The notes beneath the pieces were generated by a model. That model was not told the origin of the DNA, made no database searches, and saw only the letters and a list, made by a program, of their open reading frames with translations. Both the position numbers and the translations under genes were made by a program. Positions 8,894 to 18,588 of a DNA stretch of 64,000 nucleotides are shown in pieces (positions within the stretch are counted from its first letter, which is position 1; every line of letters starts with the position of its first letter). Origin of the DNA: Pseudoalteromonas ostreae (GTDB lineage Bacteria > Pseudomonadota > Gammaproteobacteria > Enterobacterales > Alteromonadaceae); contig NZ_JAGPYN010000011.1 in assembly GCF_018069805.1 (NCBI RefSeq), positions 62,001-126,000 of the forward strand. The letters run 5' to 3'.

Positions 8894-9607
8894 TTAATTG
8901 CAATATTTTTTAAACATGTACGTGTTTCTAACTGTTTCAAAATAAGAACCAAATTGAAGCGATAAACACACTATTGGTAAGCGGTTTATCTCTTCAGCCA
9001 TACTAAAAATATTATTAAATTTGTAACCATACTTAGAAGCTAACTTAAGCTCATTCACATAAAGGGCTTTGTAGATTGGTGGTAAATCACTCCAATGCAT
9101 TAGAGCAATCTGAATTATACCTAAATGTACCTCTAACTTATAAGAACCGACTTTTTTTGCTTGCTGAATATAACTATACACACGATCAGTAGGGCCCTCT
9201 TGATAACTTACAACTTGCGCCAAACTTATCCATGTTTGCGCCCAGCTTTGTCTAAGTTCAATAGACTTTAACAACGCCTGCTCAGCTTGTTGGTAAGTTT
9301 GCTGAACATGTGCTGATTGCTTACTTGATGTGGGATCAACCCCAGCTAAACCTAGCATTTTTATATGGGCTAAAAAATGCCAATAATGAGGATGCTCAGG
9401 GTCCACATGAGTGGCTAACAAAATCGCATTTTCTGCTGCTTGAAGCGATGAACCAGACAAAGCGCCATCCGACTCTTGCACAATATTAAGCGCATTAAAG
9501 TACCACGCATTTGCCCGCATACTTTGCATACTCGTATAAGCAATTACAAGCACTACCATACCTAAAATAACAGCAGGAACTACCTTAAGCATGGTTAATT
9601 TAGTCAT
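8894..9607 (-). CDS. VpsP-like polysaccharide biosynthesis protein
   Basis: A 237-residue protein with one N-terminal membrane segment (about residues 8-25) followed by a helical, TPR-like periplasmic part: AAENAILLATHVDPEHPHYW and a second repeat with QQAEQALLKSIELRQSWAQTW. Gene order (last gene after the phosphatase and tyrosine kinase) and architecture resemble VpsP-type proteins of Vibrio and Alteromonadales exopolysaccharide loci. The molecular role of that family is not established. It overlaps the upstream phosphatase gene by 8 bases, so it is translated from the same mRNA. The 3' end abuts the phoD relic. Confidence 0.6.
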   Translation of the reverse strand: MTKLTMLKVVPAVILGMVVLVIAYTSMQSMRANAWYFNALNIVQESDGALSGSSLQAAENAILLATHVDPEHPHYWHFLAHIKMLGLAGVDPTSSKQSAHVQQTYQQAEQALLKSIELRQSWAQTWISLAQVVSYQEGPTDRVYSYIQQAKKVGSYKLEVHLGIIQIALMHWSDLPPIYKALYVNELKLASKYGYKFNNIFSMAEEINRLPIVCLSLQFGSYFETVRNTYMFKKYCN

Positions 9608-10328
9608 TAAATAAGCACTCTGTTAGTTGCTGTGGGTTAGTTACAAAAAGCGCAGTGGCCTGCTCTTCACCTATTAATTGCGTTACTGTGTTTTTAGCTT
9701 GCCTTAAAATAGGAGGGCGACGTTTTACTGAATGAGCATCAGAGGCAACATAGCTCACTAAACCATCTTTTAACATTTGCAAAGATATTACTTGAGCGCT
9801 TTCCCCCCACTCGCCTTCAATACTCGATGCTGTTAACTGAAAATCACAGCCTAATTGCTTTAAGTGTTGAATATAAAAAAGGTTTGACTGAATATCGCGA
9901 TTGCGTTCTGGGTGCGGAATAATAACCCGTATATTTTGTTTGCCGAGCCACTGTATAAACTTATCGTAGCCTTGTGGCATATGCGAATGTGGTAACTCTA
10001 GTAACAAAACGTTTTTATCTGCTATTTTACCAATAAAAGGCAGTTTGTTAGCCATCACCATTGCCATTATCTCTACGTCTAAACGCACCTCAGCAGCAGC
10101 AGCTAACTTGACTTTAATCCCTTCATTTTTTGCATGAAGCTGTAGGTTTGCCAAATCATCATAAATATGAGAAATCGAATTATTAAATCGGCCTATATGT
10201 ATATGTGGCGTTGCCACCATATGAGTAATCCCATCATTTTCAGCCAATTTTAAAAGCGCTAAAGATTCAGCTAAATCTTTAGCGCCATCATCAATACCCG
10301 GCAAAATATGCGTATGAATATCAATCAT
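9600..10328 (-). CDS. CpsB/YwqE-type PHP tyrosine phosphatase
   Basis: A 242-residue PHP-superfamily metal-dependent phosphatase. The N-terminus MIDIHTHILPGIDDGAKD is the CpsB/CapC/YwqE signature. Further metal ligands are in VATPHIH, IIPHPERNRD and YVASDAHSVKRRPP. Family members dephosphorylate the tyrosine tail of the cognate BY-kinase, controlling polymer length and export; the kinase gene is 12 bases upstream. CpsB-type phosphatases are best known in Gram-positives but occur in marine gammaproteobacterial EPS loci in place of the low-molecular-weight Wzb phosphatase. Confidence 0.9.
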   Translation of the reverse strand: MIDIHTHILPGIDDGAKDLAESLALLKLAENDGITHMVATPHIHIGRFNNSISHIYDDLANLQLHAKNEGIKVKLAAAAEVRLDVEIMAMVMANKLPFIGKIADKNVLLLELPHSHMPQGYDKFIQWLGKQNIRVIIPHPERNRDIQSNLFYIQHLKQLGCDFQLTASSIEGEWGESAQVISLQMLKDGLVSYVASDAHSVKRRPPILRQAKNTVTQLIGEEQATALFVTNPQQLTECLFND

Positions 10329-10340
10329 AAACTCACTTAG

Positions 10341-12548
10341 TTACGCTTGTGGTTTTTCAGGCTGCTGCGAGTAATCGTAATAATCATAGTAACCATGGCT
10401 ATGTTCATCTTTAGATTTACTCATATCTACCTTATTTAGTACCACACCAGCAACATGAGCTTTTACTTCAAATAAACGCTCTAGGCCGGCTGTAATTGGT
10501 TTAATACGGGTTATATCTGATTTAACAACATAAACAACCGAATCAACCTTTTGCGCTATTACTAATGCATCACTAACAGCTTGTGTTGGTGGTGTATCAA
10601 TAATAATATGATCGTATTGCGCTTTTAATTCAGTGAGTAACTCAGAAAAGCGTGGATTTGATAAAAGCTCAAGTGGATTAGACGGTATTTGACCGCTAGG
10701 CATAATTGTTACACCCGATTGGGCATCAATATGCACACAGTCGGCTAATTGATCTGTGCCAATCATTAAATTACTTAAACCAGGGTGAAATACGGGTATA
10801 TCGAATCGTTTAGCCAACGTTGGCTTACGTAGATCAGCATCAATAAGTAATACTTTACCCATTTGTGCCAACGACATAGCTAAATTAGCAGACGTAGTTG
10901 TTTTACCCTCTCCTGGAGAAGTTGATGTAACAGCAATAACTTGGTGCGCACGATCAAGATGAGTTAGCAATAAACTAGTTCGGAAAGTGCGTACCGACTC
11001 TGCAAATCGACGGTATGTATCATCTAAATAAGCGTGAATTGGGAAAAAACTCTTTTTAGGGATAGCAACATGAGGCAACAAGCCTAACATACGCTGAGCA
11101 AGTTTGTTCTCTACATCGTTTTTGTTCTTAACTGTATCGTTTAAGGCATCAAAAACAAAGGTCATTATCATAGCAAAACCAAAGCTGGCGACAAAGGCTA
11201 AAATAACAATTAACTTTTTGTTAGGCTTACTTGCCTCATTTGGTGCATAGGCACGATCTGTAAAACGAGCGGCAGCTGAGCTAAAGTCACTGGTTACTTC
11301 AGTTTCTTTAGAGCGAGATAAAAAGGTATTAAAAATATTACGATTTGTTTCAACTTCACGCTTTAACTGGTTATATTGCGTTTCTTTACGGGTAATATCT
11401 TGATATTCAGCACGAATCTTAGCTAAATCGCCCTCAAGTGCATTCACTGTTCGCGCTGTTCTGTTAAGCTCTTTTTCAATGCCAGTAATTAAACCTTTTA
11501 TTTGCTTATTTAGGTTAGTTTTAACTGTAGCGAGTTCTGCTTTAGCTGAGATCATTTTAGGATGTTTAGGGCCATAAACCTCGCCAAGCTCACTGACTTT
11601 ACGTTCAACGAGTACCACTTCGCGTTTAACATCTTGTATTACGCGGTGCGAGGTGATTTCAGGCATACTACCAAGGAGCTCTATGTTATCGTTGCCATAT
11701 TCGTTAATAACACGGTTAATACTTTCAAGGTTATTTTTAGTAGCGCGAGCATCTACCAATTTTTTCGAAGTTTGCTCAAGCTCTTGAGTAACCAACCCTG
11801 CAATACCTTCTATATCAACAAGTTTTTGCTCTTCTCGGTAGGCTTGTAAACGTACCTCAGAGCTATCAAGTTGTATGCGTAATTCAGATAAACGGGTATT
11901 TAACCAACTAGATGCCTGCTGAGTAATGCCCATTTTAGCGCGCATTTGGCTTTCAATATAAACTTCACCCACAGTATTAGCCACTAAAGCAGCCAATTTA
12001 GGATCGCTCGATTCAAAACTAACTTGTACTAATTGTGTTTTACGAATTGGAGACACCGTCAAACGGGATTTAAATGCTGCAAGCAAGCCTAACATTTCGC
12101 GCTCTGCTTGCTCTTGCTCAGTAATCACTGAGCTTTCTTTTTTATTTAAAAAGGGTAACAGCTGCTTAACCATGTCTTTTAATTCGCCTGCAAACGAAGG
12201 TGTAGCAAGAAAGTCAGCATGCTCTTTCAAATTTAGTTTAGTGATAACTTCACGGGCAACAGTGTTCGACTTAATGACTTCAAACTGGGTTGAATAGTAC
12301 TCTTTTTTAGTAGAGTCTAAGCCATAAATTTCGTCAAAGCTCACTGCTTTTGTTTGCTCAGATTCAATTAATAGAGTGGCTGTAGCTACATACTTAGGTG
12401 TCAACGTTAGAGCAACCAATATGGTTAATAGTGCAATAACAACAGCAAAACCTAATATTTTCCATTTGCTAACCTTAATTACATTAAGATAAGCACCAAA
12501 GTCAATTAGTTCCTCGTTGTTGCTAGGCTTTTCAGATCGTGTATTCAT
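10341..12548 (-). CDS. Wzc-type polysaccharide co-polymerase / BY-tyrosine kinase
   Basis: A 735-residue inner-membrane protein. Domains in order: Wzz-like chain-length region with a first membrane segment at about 33-52, a long periplasmic coiled coil (about 200-440), a second membrane segment at about 455-475, and a cytoplasmic BY-kinase domain. Kinase motifs: Walker A STSPGEGKTTTSANLA, Walker A' VLLIDADLRKP and Walker B HIIIDTPP. The C-terminal tyrosine cluster (GYYDYYDYSQQ) is the autophosphorylation tail. It forms the export machine with the Wza-type protein just upstream (24-base gap) and is likely controlled by the downstream PHP phosphatase. Confidence 0.93.
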   Translation of the reverse strand: MNTRSEKPSNNEELIDFGAYLNVIKVSKWKILGFAVVIALLTILVALTLTPKYVATATLLIESEQTKAVSFDEIYGLDSTKKEYYSTQFEVIKSNTVAREVITKLNLKEHADFLATPSFAGELKDMVKQLLPFLNKKESSVITEQEQAEREMLGLLAAFKSRLTVSPIRKTQLVQVSFESSDPKLAALVANTVGEVYIESQMRAKMGITQQASSWLNTRLSELRIQLDSSEVRLQAYREEQKLVDIEGIAGLVTQELEQTSKKLVDARATKNNLESINRVINEYGNDNIELLGSMPEITSHRVIQDVKREVVLVERKVSELGEVYGPKHPKMISAKAELATVKTNLNKQIKGLITGIEKELNRTARTVNALEGDLAKIRAEYQDITRKETQYNQLKREVETNRNIFNTFLSRSKETEVTSDFSSAAARFTDRAYAPNEASKPNKKLIVILAFVASFGFAMIMTFVFDALNDTVKNKNDVENKLAQRMLGLLPHVAIPKKSFFPIHAYLDDTYRRFAESVRTFRTSLLLTHLDRAHQVIAVTSTSPGEGKTTTSANLAMSLAQMGKVLLIDADLRKPTLAKRFDIPVFHPGLSNLMIGTDQLADCVHIDAQSGVTIMPSGQIPSNPLELLSNPRFSELLTELKAQYDHIIIDTPPTQAVSDALVIAQKVDSVVYVVKSDITRIKPITAGLERLFEVKAHVAGVVLNKVDMSKSKDEHSHGYYDYYDYSQQPEKPQA

Positions 12549-12572
12549 TTTTTAATTACTGCCTTAAACTAC

Positions 12573-13094
12573 TTAAAACAAGCGCTGTTCTATTTTTATG
12601 GTGTCACCTGCTGCAATTTGGCTGTTTAAACTACCTTTTTGTTGCTGCTGTTTGGTTTGCTCTTTAAAAATAAATATTTTATCAACCGAGGCGCGTTCGG
12701 TTAACCCTCCTGCTAATGCAATCGCTTGGTTTACCGTCATCGCGGGCTGATAGGGGTATGCACCTGGCTCTTTAACCTCACCATGAATATAAAAAGGTCG
12801 GTACTCTACTACTTGCGCATATACATTAGGGTTAACTAAATAGTTTGGCTGCAATCCTTCGCTTATTATTTGTTCAACTTGCGAAACACTTAAACCAACA
12901 AGTTTAACTTTACCTAAAAATGGGTAGTTAATCTCACCGCTATTGCCAAGTAATGAGGTTACATCTAAATCAGGCTGGCCAAATACTCTAATTTCTATTT
13001 TGTCACCCGCGCCTAAAATGTAGTTTTGCGAATCGTTCGCAAAACTACCAAAGCTTAGTAACAACATCAAACTTGCTACAATTCCAACCTTCAT
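12573..13094 (-). CDS. Wza-type polysaccharide export protein (short form)
   Basis: A 173-residue secreted protein with a signal peptide (residues 1-19, cleavage near SFA/ND). It has a polysaccharide export domain (YILGAGDKIEIRVFGQPDLD) and a following SLBB-like domain (FYIHGEVKEPGAYPYQPAMT). It lacks the lipobox Cys and the C-terminal amphipathic helix that forms the Wza outer-membrane pore, and is about half the length of Wza. It would therefore be a periplasmic ring component, with the neighbouring beta-barrel protein supplying the outer-membrane channel (inference). It overlaps that barrel gene by 4 bases (ATGA). Confidence 0.88.
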   Translation of the reverse strand: MKVGIVASLMLLLSFGSFANDSQNYILGAGDKIEIRVFGQPDLDVTSLLGNSGEINYPFLGKVKLVGLSVSQVEQIISEGLQPNYLVNPNVYAQVVEYRPFYIHGEVKEPGAYPYQPAMTVNQAIALAGGLTERASVDKIFIFKEQTKQQQQKGSLNSQIAAGDTIKIEQRLF

Positions 13095-14305
13095 TCATTA
13101 CCCTTTAACGCAAATGTAAAATTAAGACCCACAATTACACGGTCAAACTCAATATCCGCTTGTGTTGAGTTACGGTCTATAAAATCAACATAGCCTGTTA
13201 TCATGCCAAAATTACTAGCTAAATAATTTAACCCTAGACGCGCATTTTTAACTTTGTCTTTGCGGTCAAAATTACCTGAGTATTCTTGGTCAACGTAATT
13301 AACACTTGCTACAGAACTTATGTATTCGCTCCAGTCATGCTGCCATGTTGCACCATAAACACTCTCTTTAATGTAATCGCCTTGTAATAATGGATCTTTA
13401 GCCGCACGGCTAGTAACTAATTGAACTGATGAGTAACTAAGCGGTTTCCAAACAACAGTCGCTTCCCAGCTTAATCCACTAAAGTTATTACGGAGGTTCG
13501 ACTCGAAGTCTTTATTTTGATAACCCACTTTAAATGAACCAGTAGTAACGGCAGTGGCTTCCCACTCCATACCGAATAATACCTTTACATCGTCCGAGTC
13601 ACGCGAAACACCATTCGAATCAATTACATCATAACGATAGTTCTCTTGTTTTACTTCTAAAAAGGTACGAGTCCCAGCTTGGGTATTATAATAACCAACG
13701 ATGCCTAACATTGGCTTGTCGTAATTGCGATACTGCGATATGGCAGTAAAATTTTGGTAGTTTTTATTATAATAACCCACAGTTAAAGCAACCATTGCTT
13801 TAGAGCTTAGCGCACCATATTCATACCGAGCCGTTAGATTTTGTTGCTGATAGTCGATTAGATCATCAATAGCATTACCTTGACCTTCTGTTAAACCTGT
13901 TCCGCGTGGTTCGTATAGCCAGTCAGCATCACCTACTACATCTAAACGGTGTTGGCTAGTAAACTCTTTATGTACAACAGTACCAACATTTACTTGAGTA
14001 AAGTTATCGGTGGTATCTTGATTATGAAACGACGTGCTTGATGCTATATCAAACTTATAATTATCTGGGCCATCTTCAATAAGAGCTTCTAAACTAGGTG
14101 CTATATTCCAAATTAACCGAGACTGAGTAGTCGATGGTGTCATAAAAAAGTTATCGTTGCTGCTAACACCTAATTTCAACATAGGTGTAACCTCTGCACC
14201 GTCTTTAGTCATAACACTACCTGGTTGTAATTCTACAGCCAATGTTGGTGCTGATAACCCTAAAGTAACAAGTAAAGGTGCAATTGTATTAGTACGCATT
14301 TTCAC
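13091..14305 (-). CDS. Outer-membrane beta-barrel protein of the EPS export system (VpsM-like)
   Basis: A 404-residue protein with a signal peptide ending near TLAVE (about residue 25), then many alternating amphipathic strands. It ends in FDRVIVGLNFTFALKGNE, as in outer-membrane barrels of the BBP2 type found in EPS loci. Position between the priming transferase and the Wza-type gene is typical of VpsM-like proteins. The reading frame overlaps the end of the priming transferase by 17 bases; a second ATG at 14299 is equally possible. It likely provides the outer-membrane exit because the Wza-type protein is short. Confidence 0.75.
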   Translation of the reverse strand: MKMRTNTIAPLLVTLGLSAPTLAVELQPGSVMTKDGAEVTPMLKLGVSSNDNFFMTPSTTQSRLIWNIAPSLEALIEDGPDNYKFDIASSTSFHNQDTTDNFTQVNVGTVVHKEFTSQHRLDVVGDADWLYEPRGTGLTEGQGNAIDDLIDYQQQNLTARYEYGALSSKAMVALTVGYYNKNYQNFTAISQYRNYDKPMLGIVGYYNTQAGTRTFLEVKQENYRYDVIDSNGVSRDSDDVKVLFGMEWEATAVTTGSFKVGYQNKDFESNLRNNFSGLSWEATVVWKPLSYSSVQLVTSRAAKDPLLQGDYIKESVYGATWQHDWSEYISSVASVNYVDQEYSGNFDRKDKVKNARLGLNYLASNFGMITGYVDFIDRNSTQADIEFDRVIVGLNFTFALKGNE

Positions 14306-15692
14306 TTTTAAATCCCTTAAAAATTGTCATAAAAATTATTTTCAAATCAAACAATAAAGACCAATGTTTAATATAATGTAAGTCATGCTCAACCCGTTTA
14401 GCCATTTTATCAAGTGTATCAGTTTCGCCACGCCAACCGTTAATTTGCGCCCAACCTGTTATACCTGGTTTAGTTTTATGTCTAAACATGTAAAACTCTA
14501 CTTTTTTTCTGTATTCTTCATTATGAGCAACCGCATGAGGTCTTGGACCAACAATAGACATGTCACCTTTTAAAACATTTATAAATTGCGGTAGTTCGTC
14601 AAGGCTAGTACGACGCAAAAAACCACCTAACGGAGTAATTCTGACGTCATTTTTAGTTGCTTGAGTCACTACATCACTGTTTTCGGTAACAGTCATAGAA
14701 CGGAATTTCCATACTTTTATTTTTTGACCATCTAAGCCATAACGGTCTTGCTTGAATATGATAGGTCCTTTAGAAGTCAGCTTTATTGCAACTGCAATCG
14801 TTAATAAAACGGGGGTAATTAAAGTAAGAATAATAGCTGAAACAACTATGTCTTCTGTACGTTTTATAAATTCGTGCGCGCCAATACAAGGAGCTTCAAA
14901 TACGCTTAATGTGTCTACATCGCCTACATGTTCAATACGGGCATGTATTAAGTTCGATAATAAAAAATCAGGCACTACATGAACATCTACAGTGGTATCA
15001 CCTAGCTGCAATAAAATATCAGCTATACGCTTTTGTGCTTTCATAGGTAATGCAATATAAAGTATATCTATTTCACCGTGGCGAGCAGCGTCAACGGCGC
15101 TTTGTATACTGCCTTCAACAGATTGTTGTTCTAACTGCTCAAATAAGCGTTCAGGGTTTCTGTCATCGTAAAAGCCTTTAAAATTAAAGCCTAACTCATC
15201 ATGAGTAACAATTTCAGCATGTAAGTATGCTGCAGATTCTGTTGCACCAATAATGGCCACATTGCGCTGCGACAAGCCTAATTTACGGCGGCTACGTTTA
15301 TACCAATAAACCCCTAAACGCCAAATGTATAGATATGCCACACTTAGCAAAAACCAAATAACAACACCAACACGAGAGAGCGATTCAGTAAACTTAAAAG
15401 CAAAAGATATCACTAATAAAAATGCGAAAGCGATAAGCACACTTCCCCATGCACACATAACCATTTTTCTAAACTTACCTGCCCGCCATGAGCGGTAAGT
15501 AGAGAATATTTCAGCACGGTACAAATAACTGAGCGCAACAGTCAGTGCAGAGGCTGCATAAATGGGGGTCAGTTTAAAGCTGTAAAATAAGGATGCGCAC
15601 TGAAAAGCTAAAAACAGTGCAAATATATCAAATAGTCGGTAAAAATTGGCATCAGACGAACCTGAGGGTTTAAAAGTTCTTGGAGATGTCAC
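14289..15692 (-). CDS. Undecaprenyl-phosphate sugar phosphotransferase (WcaJ-like priming enzyme)
   Basis: A 467-residue polyprenyl glycosylphosphotransferase. Four N-terminal membrane segments (about residues 15-130) are followed by a Rossmann-like domain (NVAIIGATESAAYLHAEIV). A fifth hydrophobic segment at about 275-300 leads into the bacterial sugar transferase catalytic domain, with KFRSMTVTENSD, RRTSLDELPQFINVLKGDMS and VGPRPHAVAHNEEY. It starts repeat-unit assembly by moving a sugar phosphate, commonly glucose-1-P, to undecaprenyl phosphate. First gene of the assembly/export block 15.7-8.9 kb; the 176-base gap upstream (15693-15868) probably holds its promoter. Confidence 0.92.
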   Translation of the reverse strand: MTSPRTFKPSGSSDANFYRLFDIFALFLAFQCASLFYSFKLTPIYAASALTVALSYLYRAEIFSTYRSWRAGKFRKMVMCAWGSVLIAFAFLLVISFAFKFTESLSRVGVVIWFLLSVAYLYIWRLGVYWYKRSRRKLGLSQRNVAIIGATESAAYLHAEIVTHDELGFNFKGFYDDRNPERLFEQLEQQSVEGSIQSAVDAARHGEIDILYIALPMKAQKRIADILLQLGDTTVDVHVVPDFLLSNLIHARIEHVGDVDTLSVFEAPCIGAHEFIKRTEDIVVSAIILTLITPVLLTIAVAIKLTSKGPIIFKQDRYGLDGQKIKVWKFRSMTVTENSDVVTQATKNDVRITPLGGFLRRTSLDELPQFINVLKGDMSIVGPRPHAVAHNEEYRKKVEFYMFRHKTKPGITGWAQINGWRGETDTLDKMAKRVEHDLHYIKHWSLLFDLKIIFMTIFKGFKSENAY

Positions 15693-15868
15693 TTTGCTTA
15701 ATTCCTTATAGCTAGTTCAGAGTGAGTAGAGCCCCACAAAATGCAAGGGATAATATAGTATTAGCCAGCTTTATTCAATTACTGATTCCAGTAAAATAGT
15801 AATATTTTATACTAAAAACTTTCTTATAATTTCGTTGAATAATTAAAATTTATATAAAAAGACTATAA

Positions 15869-16267
15869 CTAATTAAATAAACCTTTAAACCAACTCCAAA
15901 TCCCAAAAGAATGCCCCTCAAAAATATCTATCCCCAATGCTGATTTCAACAAATATATAATTAATAAAGCAGTTGAAAAAACAACCAGCACAAAAAAACT
16001 AATAATTAGTGTTTGTGTTAATTTTGCAATTTTTTGCTCTTTAACACTAAGTTGTCGCCTATTTCGCCCTGCCAATAAAACATAGTAGTAACGGTATTTA
16101 AATATTTTAATTACCCCTCTGCAATCAACGGCATGATTGCCCCACTGCCTCGCGCCAATTGCTATTTTCAAATGCGCTAGCTGTTCATCGGTAAACGTAT
16201 TTTGAATACTTTCAGGCATTCTTTCCATCAAACTTCTAACTGCAGGATCAGAACGTAACTCAGTCAA
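15869..16267 (-). CDS. Small conserved membrane protein in EPS locus, function unknown
   Basis: A 132-residue protein with a soluble N-terminal half and one strong membrane segment near residues 88-110 (LIISFFVLVVFSTALLIIYL). The pattern FTDEQLAHLKIAIGARQW, then HAVDCRG and YYYVLLAGRNRR, resembles small proteins found in other EPS loci. Some of these are labelled by name only as 3-phosphoshikimate 1-carboxyvinyltransferase; nothing here supports that enzyme. It stands between the FG-GAP protein and the priming transferase on the same strand. A role in EPS assembly or control is inferred from location alone. Confidence 0.65.
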   Translation of the reverse strand: MTELRSDPAVRSLMERMPESIQNTFTDEQLAHLKIAIGARQWGNHAVDCRGVIKIFKYRYYYVLLAGRNRRQLSVKEQKIAKLTQTLIISFFVLVVFSTALLIIYLLKSALGIDIFEGHSFGIWSWFKGLFN

Positions 16268-16359
16268 AATAAACCTTTTGAATCAAATTTTTTAATATAC
16301 TTGCTATTCTAGCAATAAAAGCCAATTAAAAATCAATTGGCTTTTATTTAGAGTGCTAT

Positions 16360-18588
16360 TTAATTCAGGTTAGCTGAACGGAAAGTATTCGTTTTTTCCC
16401 AACTATTCACTGGTTGTAAAGGTAATGAGCCATTTTGATTAATGTTTGAACCTGAATAAGAATGCTGGTTCCATATACGTGTAGCAGGTGACCACTTACA
16501 ACTTCCTGACGTTTTAACAGAAATACCATTAGTACCGATAGCTCCATCAGGCAAAAAAAGCTTATTCGAAACAGATATGATTTCTCCAGAGCCATCACCA
16601 TCTAAATCGACTATGATTGGATACTCCCAAATTGTACCTGACGATTGTGGCGACTTATAAATTAGCTTATTTTCAGAAGCACTAAATACGTTCAAACCCG
16701 TTTCATCTATGTTAACTATTTCATCTTTACCATCGCCATTGAAATCGTATGTTATTACGCCCGCACGTTTACTAGAAGGATCATGTATTTCAAAAGTATG
16801 GGTTAAAGCACCGAATTTATTAAGTACCTTAATAAATTCACCGCCTGCAACCACTATATCGGGCTCGCCATTTCCATTAACGTCGCCTATAGATGGAACC
16901 CCTCCCCCTAAGTCCTCTGATTGATATTCCCAAATGACTGAACCATCGTGCTCTAACAGTTTAACACTACCATCTAAGTCCGTTAGAACGATTTCAGGAT
17001 ATGCGTCATTATCAAAGTTACCAATTGCAGAAAAACCCTGTTGTGTATTTTTATTCCAAAGAACGTTTCCATCCTTAGTAAATAAAACACCATTTACCAA
17101 TACTTCCTGCTGTCCACTAAGATCAGAATCAAAAGCAATTGAATCAATCATAGTAAAGTTGCCTTTGTTATAATTTAAAGGCTTTCCAAGTTTAACCATA
17201 GAGCCGTTAGCAAGATTTACAATGCGATTACCAATAATCAATTCCGCAAAACCATCACCATCTAAATCTGATATTGTAGAGTTTCCGTATGCGAATCCTT
17301 TTGGAATAGCTTTCAGTAACTCTCCAGTATTACTGTAGATTTTATAACTATGATCAGTTGAATCTCTAACTATAACTTCAACTAATCCATCGTTATTAAC
17401 ATCAGCAGCAGAAATAGAATAAGTGGATGTTGCTTTGATTGTTTTGTAATCAAAAGTTCCATCAAGATTCTCATTTTTCCACAACTCTTCACCATCAATG
17501 CCGCTAAAAGCTCGAACAACTCCTTGCGCGCGGTAATTAGCAAGATTAAAAGTTACAGCTAAAATATCTGTTACATCTTTATCATCAACAACACCATCAC
17601 CATTATCATCATTAAGATTTACAGCGATAGGTGTTGAGATAATTTGATCATACTCAGGCAAGAATTCACTACCACTCCAGCTCCATTTTTCAACTATATT
17701 AATATCATTACAGACAGGTTCATGTATTTGAGGTAAATCACCAGTAAACTCTCTACCCAATAATGTCATTGAGCCATAAAAGCTTTGACCAACAATTGGC
17801 ATTTTAGCTGTACCGTAAACTCCTCTAATATCTGCATAAGGAGCTAATATTACACCTAACCAATGATTGCCTTTAATATCTAGCTTTTCAGCATTTGCAA
17901 AGTTAAATACCGTCTTACTTGCATGATGGCGTAAATGCGAAAAACTTTTACCTTTAACCACTACGTTATCATCACCAGTAATATTAAAAATTACTGTTGC
18001 ATCAGCAGGAATACCCCACACTTTAAATGTGTGTGCTTTAGCAAAGTCACGTGAATCTATATTAAATACTTGTCTATCAGAGCTTCCATCACCTTCTAAA
18101 TATAGGCCGCCCCATTTACTGTTTACTGTGCCGGTTGTATCAAGCTGGCTTAATTCTGCGCTTAAATCTTTGTAATATTGTTCTTGTTCATCAAAATTAA
18201 ATGGCATAGCCGACTCATCTTGATTAGAAAGTATTTTAGAACCCTGCTCCATCCCCCAGCGAACACTCCAGTGAATATTTGTAGCACCACCAGCTATCAT
18301 GCTACCGACATATTGGCGGCCATATTTAAATTCGATGCTTGATTCACTAATTAAATAGTATGCATCTCGGTTATAAGGGCGGGAGTAACCGACGCTATAA
18401 CCTTTCAAATCGATTTCACCAGCGGCTATTGCGCCATCTGCACGACCAAAGTTCGATTTAAAATCTTCAAAGACAAACGCTGAAAAATTATTTGCAATAC
18501 CTAAGTCTGCGGCCAACGTTGTAGAGCTAGCTAAAGTTAGTGCGATCACTGTGCTTAACTTTTTTAATTTTATTAATGAGTTACTCAT
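16360..18588 (-). CDS. Secreted choice-of-anchor A / FG-GAP repeat protein, probable matrix adhesin
   Basis: A 742-residue protein with a signal peptide (residues 1-27, ending TTLAADL). Residues about 30-300 match the choice-of-anchor A adhesin-like domain: FSAFVFEDFKSN, AIAAGEIDLKGYSVG and WLGVILAPYADIRG. A dockerin-like calcium loop (DDNGDGVVDDKD) follows. Then come at least six FG-GAP/VCBS-type Ca-binding repeats, among them DVNNDGLVEVIV, DLDGDGFAELIIG, DVNGNGEPDIVVAGG and DFNGDGKDEIVN. The end has a WSPATRIWNQHSYSGSNIN segment. No PEP-CTERM or LPXTG anchor is visible. A surface or matrix protein made with the polysaccharide is likely; the binding target is unknown. Confidence 0.8.
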   Translation of the reverse strand: MSNSLIKLKKLSTVIALTLASSTTLAADLGIANNFSAFVFEDFKSNFGRADGAIAAGEIDLKGYSVGYSRPYNRDAYYLISESSIEFKYGRQYVGSMIAGGATNIHWSVRWGMEQGSKILSNQDESAMPFNFDEQEQYYKDLSAELSQLDTTGTVNSKWGGLYLEGDGSSDRQVFNIDSRDFAKAHTFKVWGIPADATVIFNITGDDNVVVKGKSFSHLRHHASKTVFNFANAEKLDIKGNHWLGVILAPYADIRGVYGTAKMPIVGQSFYGSMTLLGREFTGDLPQIHEPVCNDINIVEKWSWSGSEFLPEYDQIISTPIAVNLNDDNGDGVVDDKDVTDILAVTFNLANYRAQGVVRAFSGIDGEELWKNENLDGTFDYKTIKATSTYSISAADVNNDGLVEVIVRDSTDHSYKIYSNTGELLKAIPKGFAYGNSTISDLDGDGFAELIIGNRIVNLANGSMVKLGKPLNYNKGNFTMIDSIAFDSDLSGQQEVLVNGVLFTKDGNVLWNKNTQQGFSAIGNFDNDAYPEIVLTDLDGSVKLLEHDGSVIWEYQSEDLGGGVPSIGDVNGNGEPDIVVAGGEFIKVLNKFGALTHTFEIHDPSSKRAGVITYDFNGDGKDEIVNIDETGLNVFSASENKLIYKSPQSSGTIWEYPIIVDLDGDGSGEIISVSNKLFLPDGAIGTNGISVKTSGSCKWSPATRIWNQHSYSGSNINQNGSLPLQPVNSWEKTNTFRSANLN

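Noticed and set aside
18400..18440. AIAAG in the N-terminal part of the choice-of-anchor A protein as a second LapG site
   Set aside because: An AAG at this place (as in VAAGGN) is part of the conserved choice-of-anchor A domain pattern, so it is better explained by the fold than by LapG cleavage.
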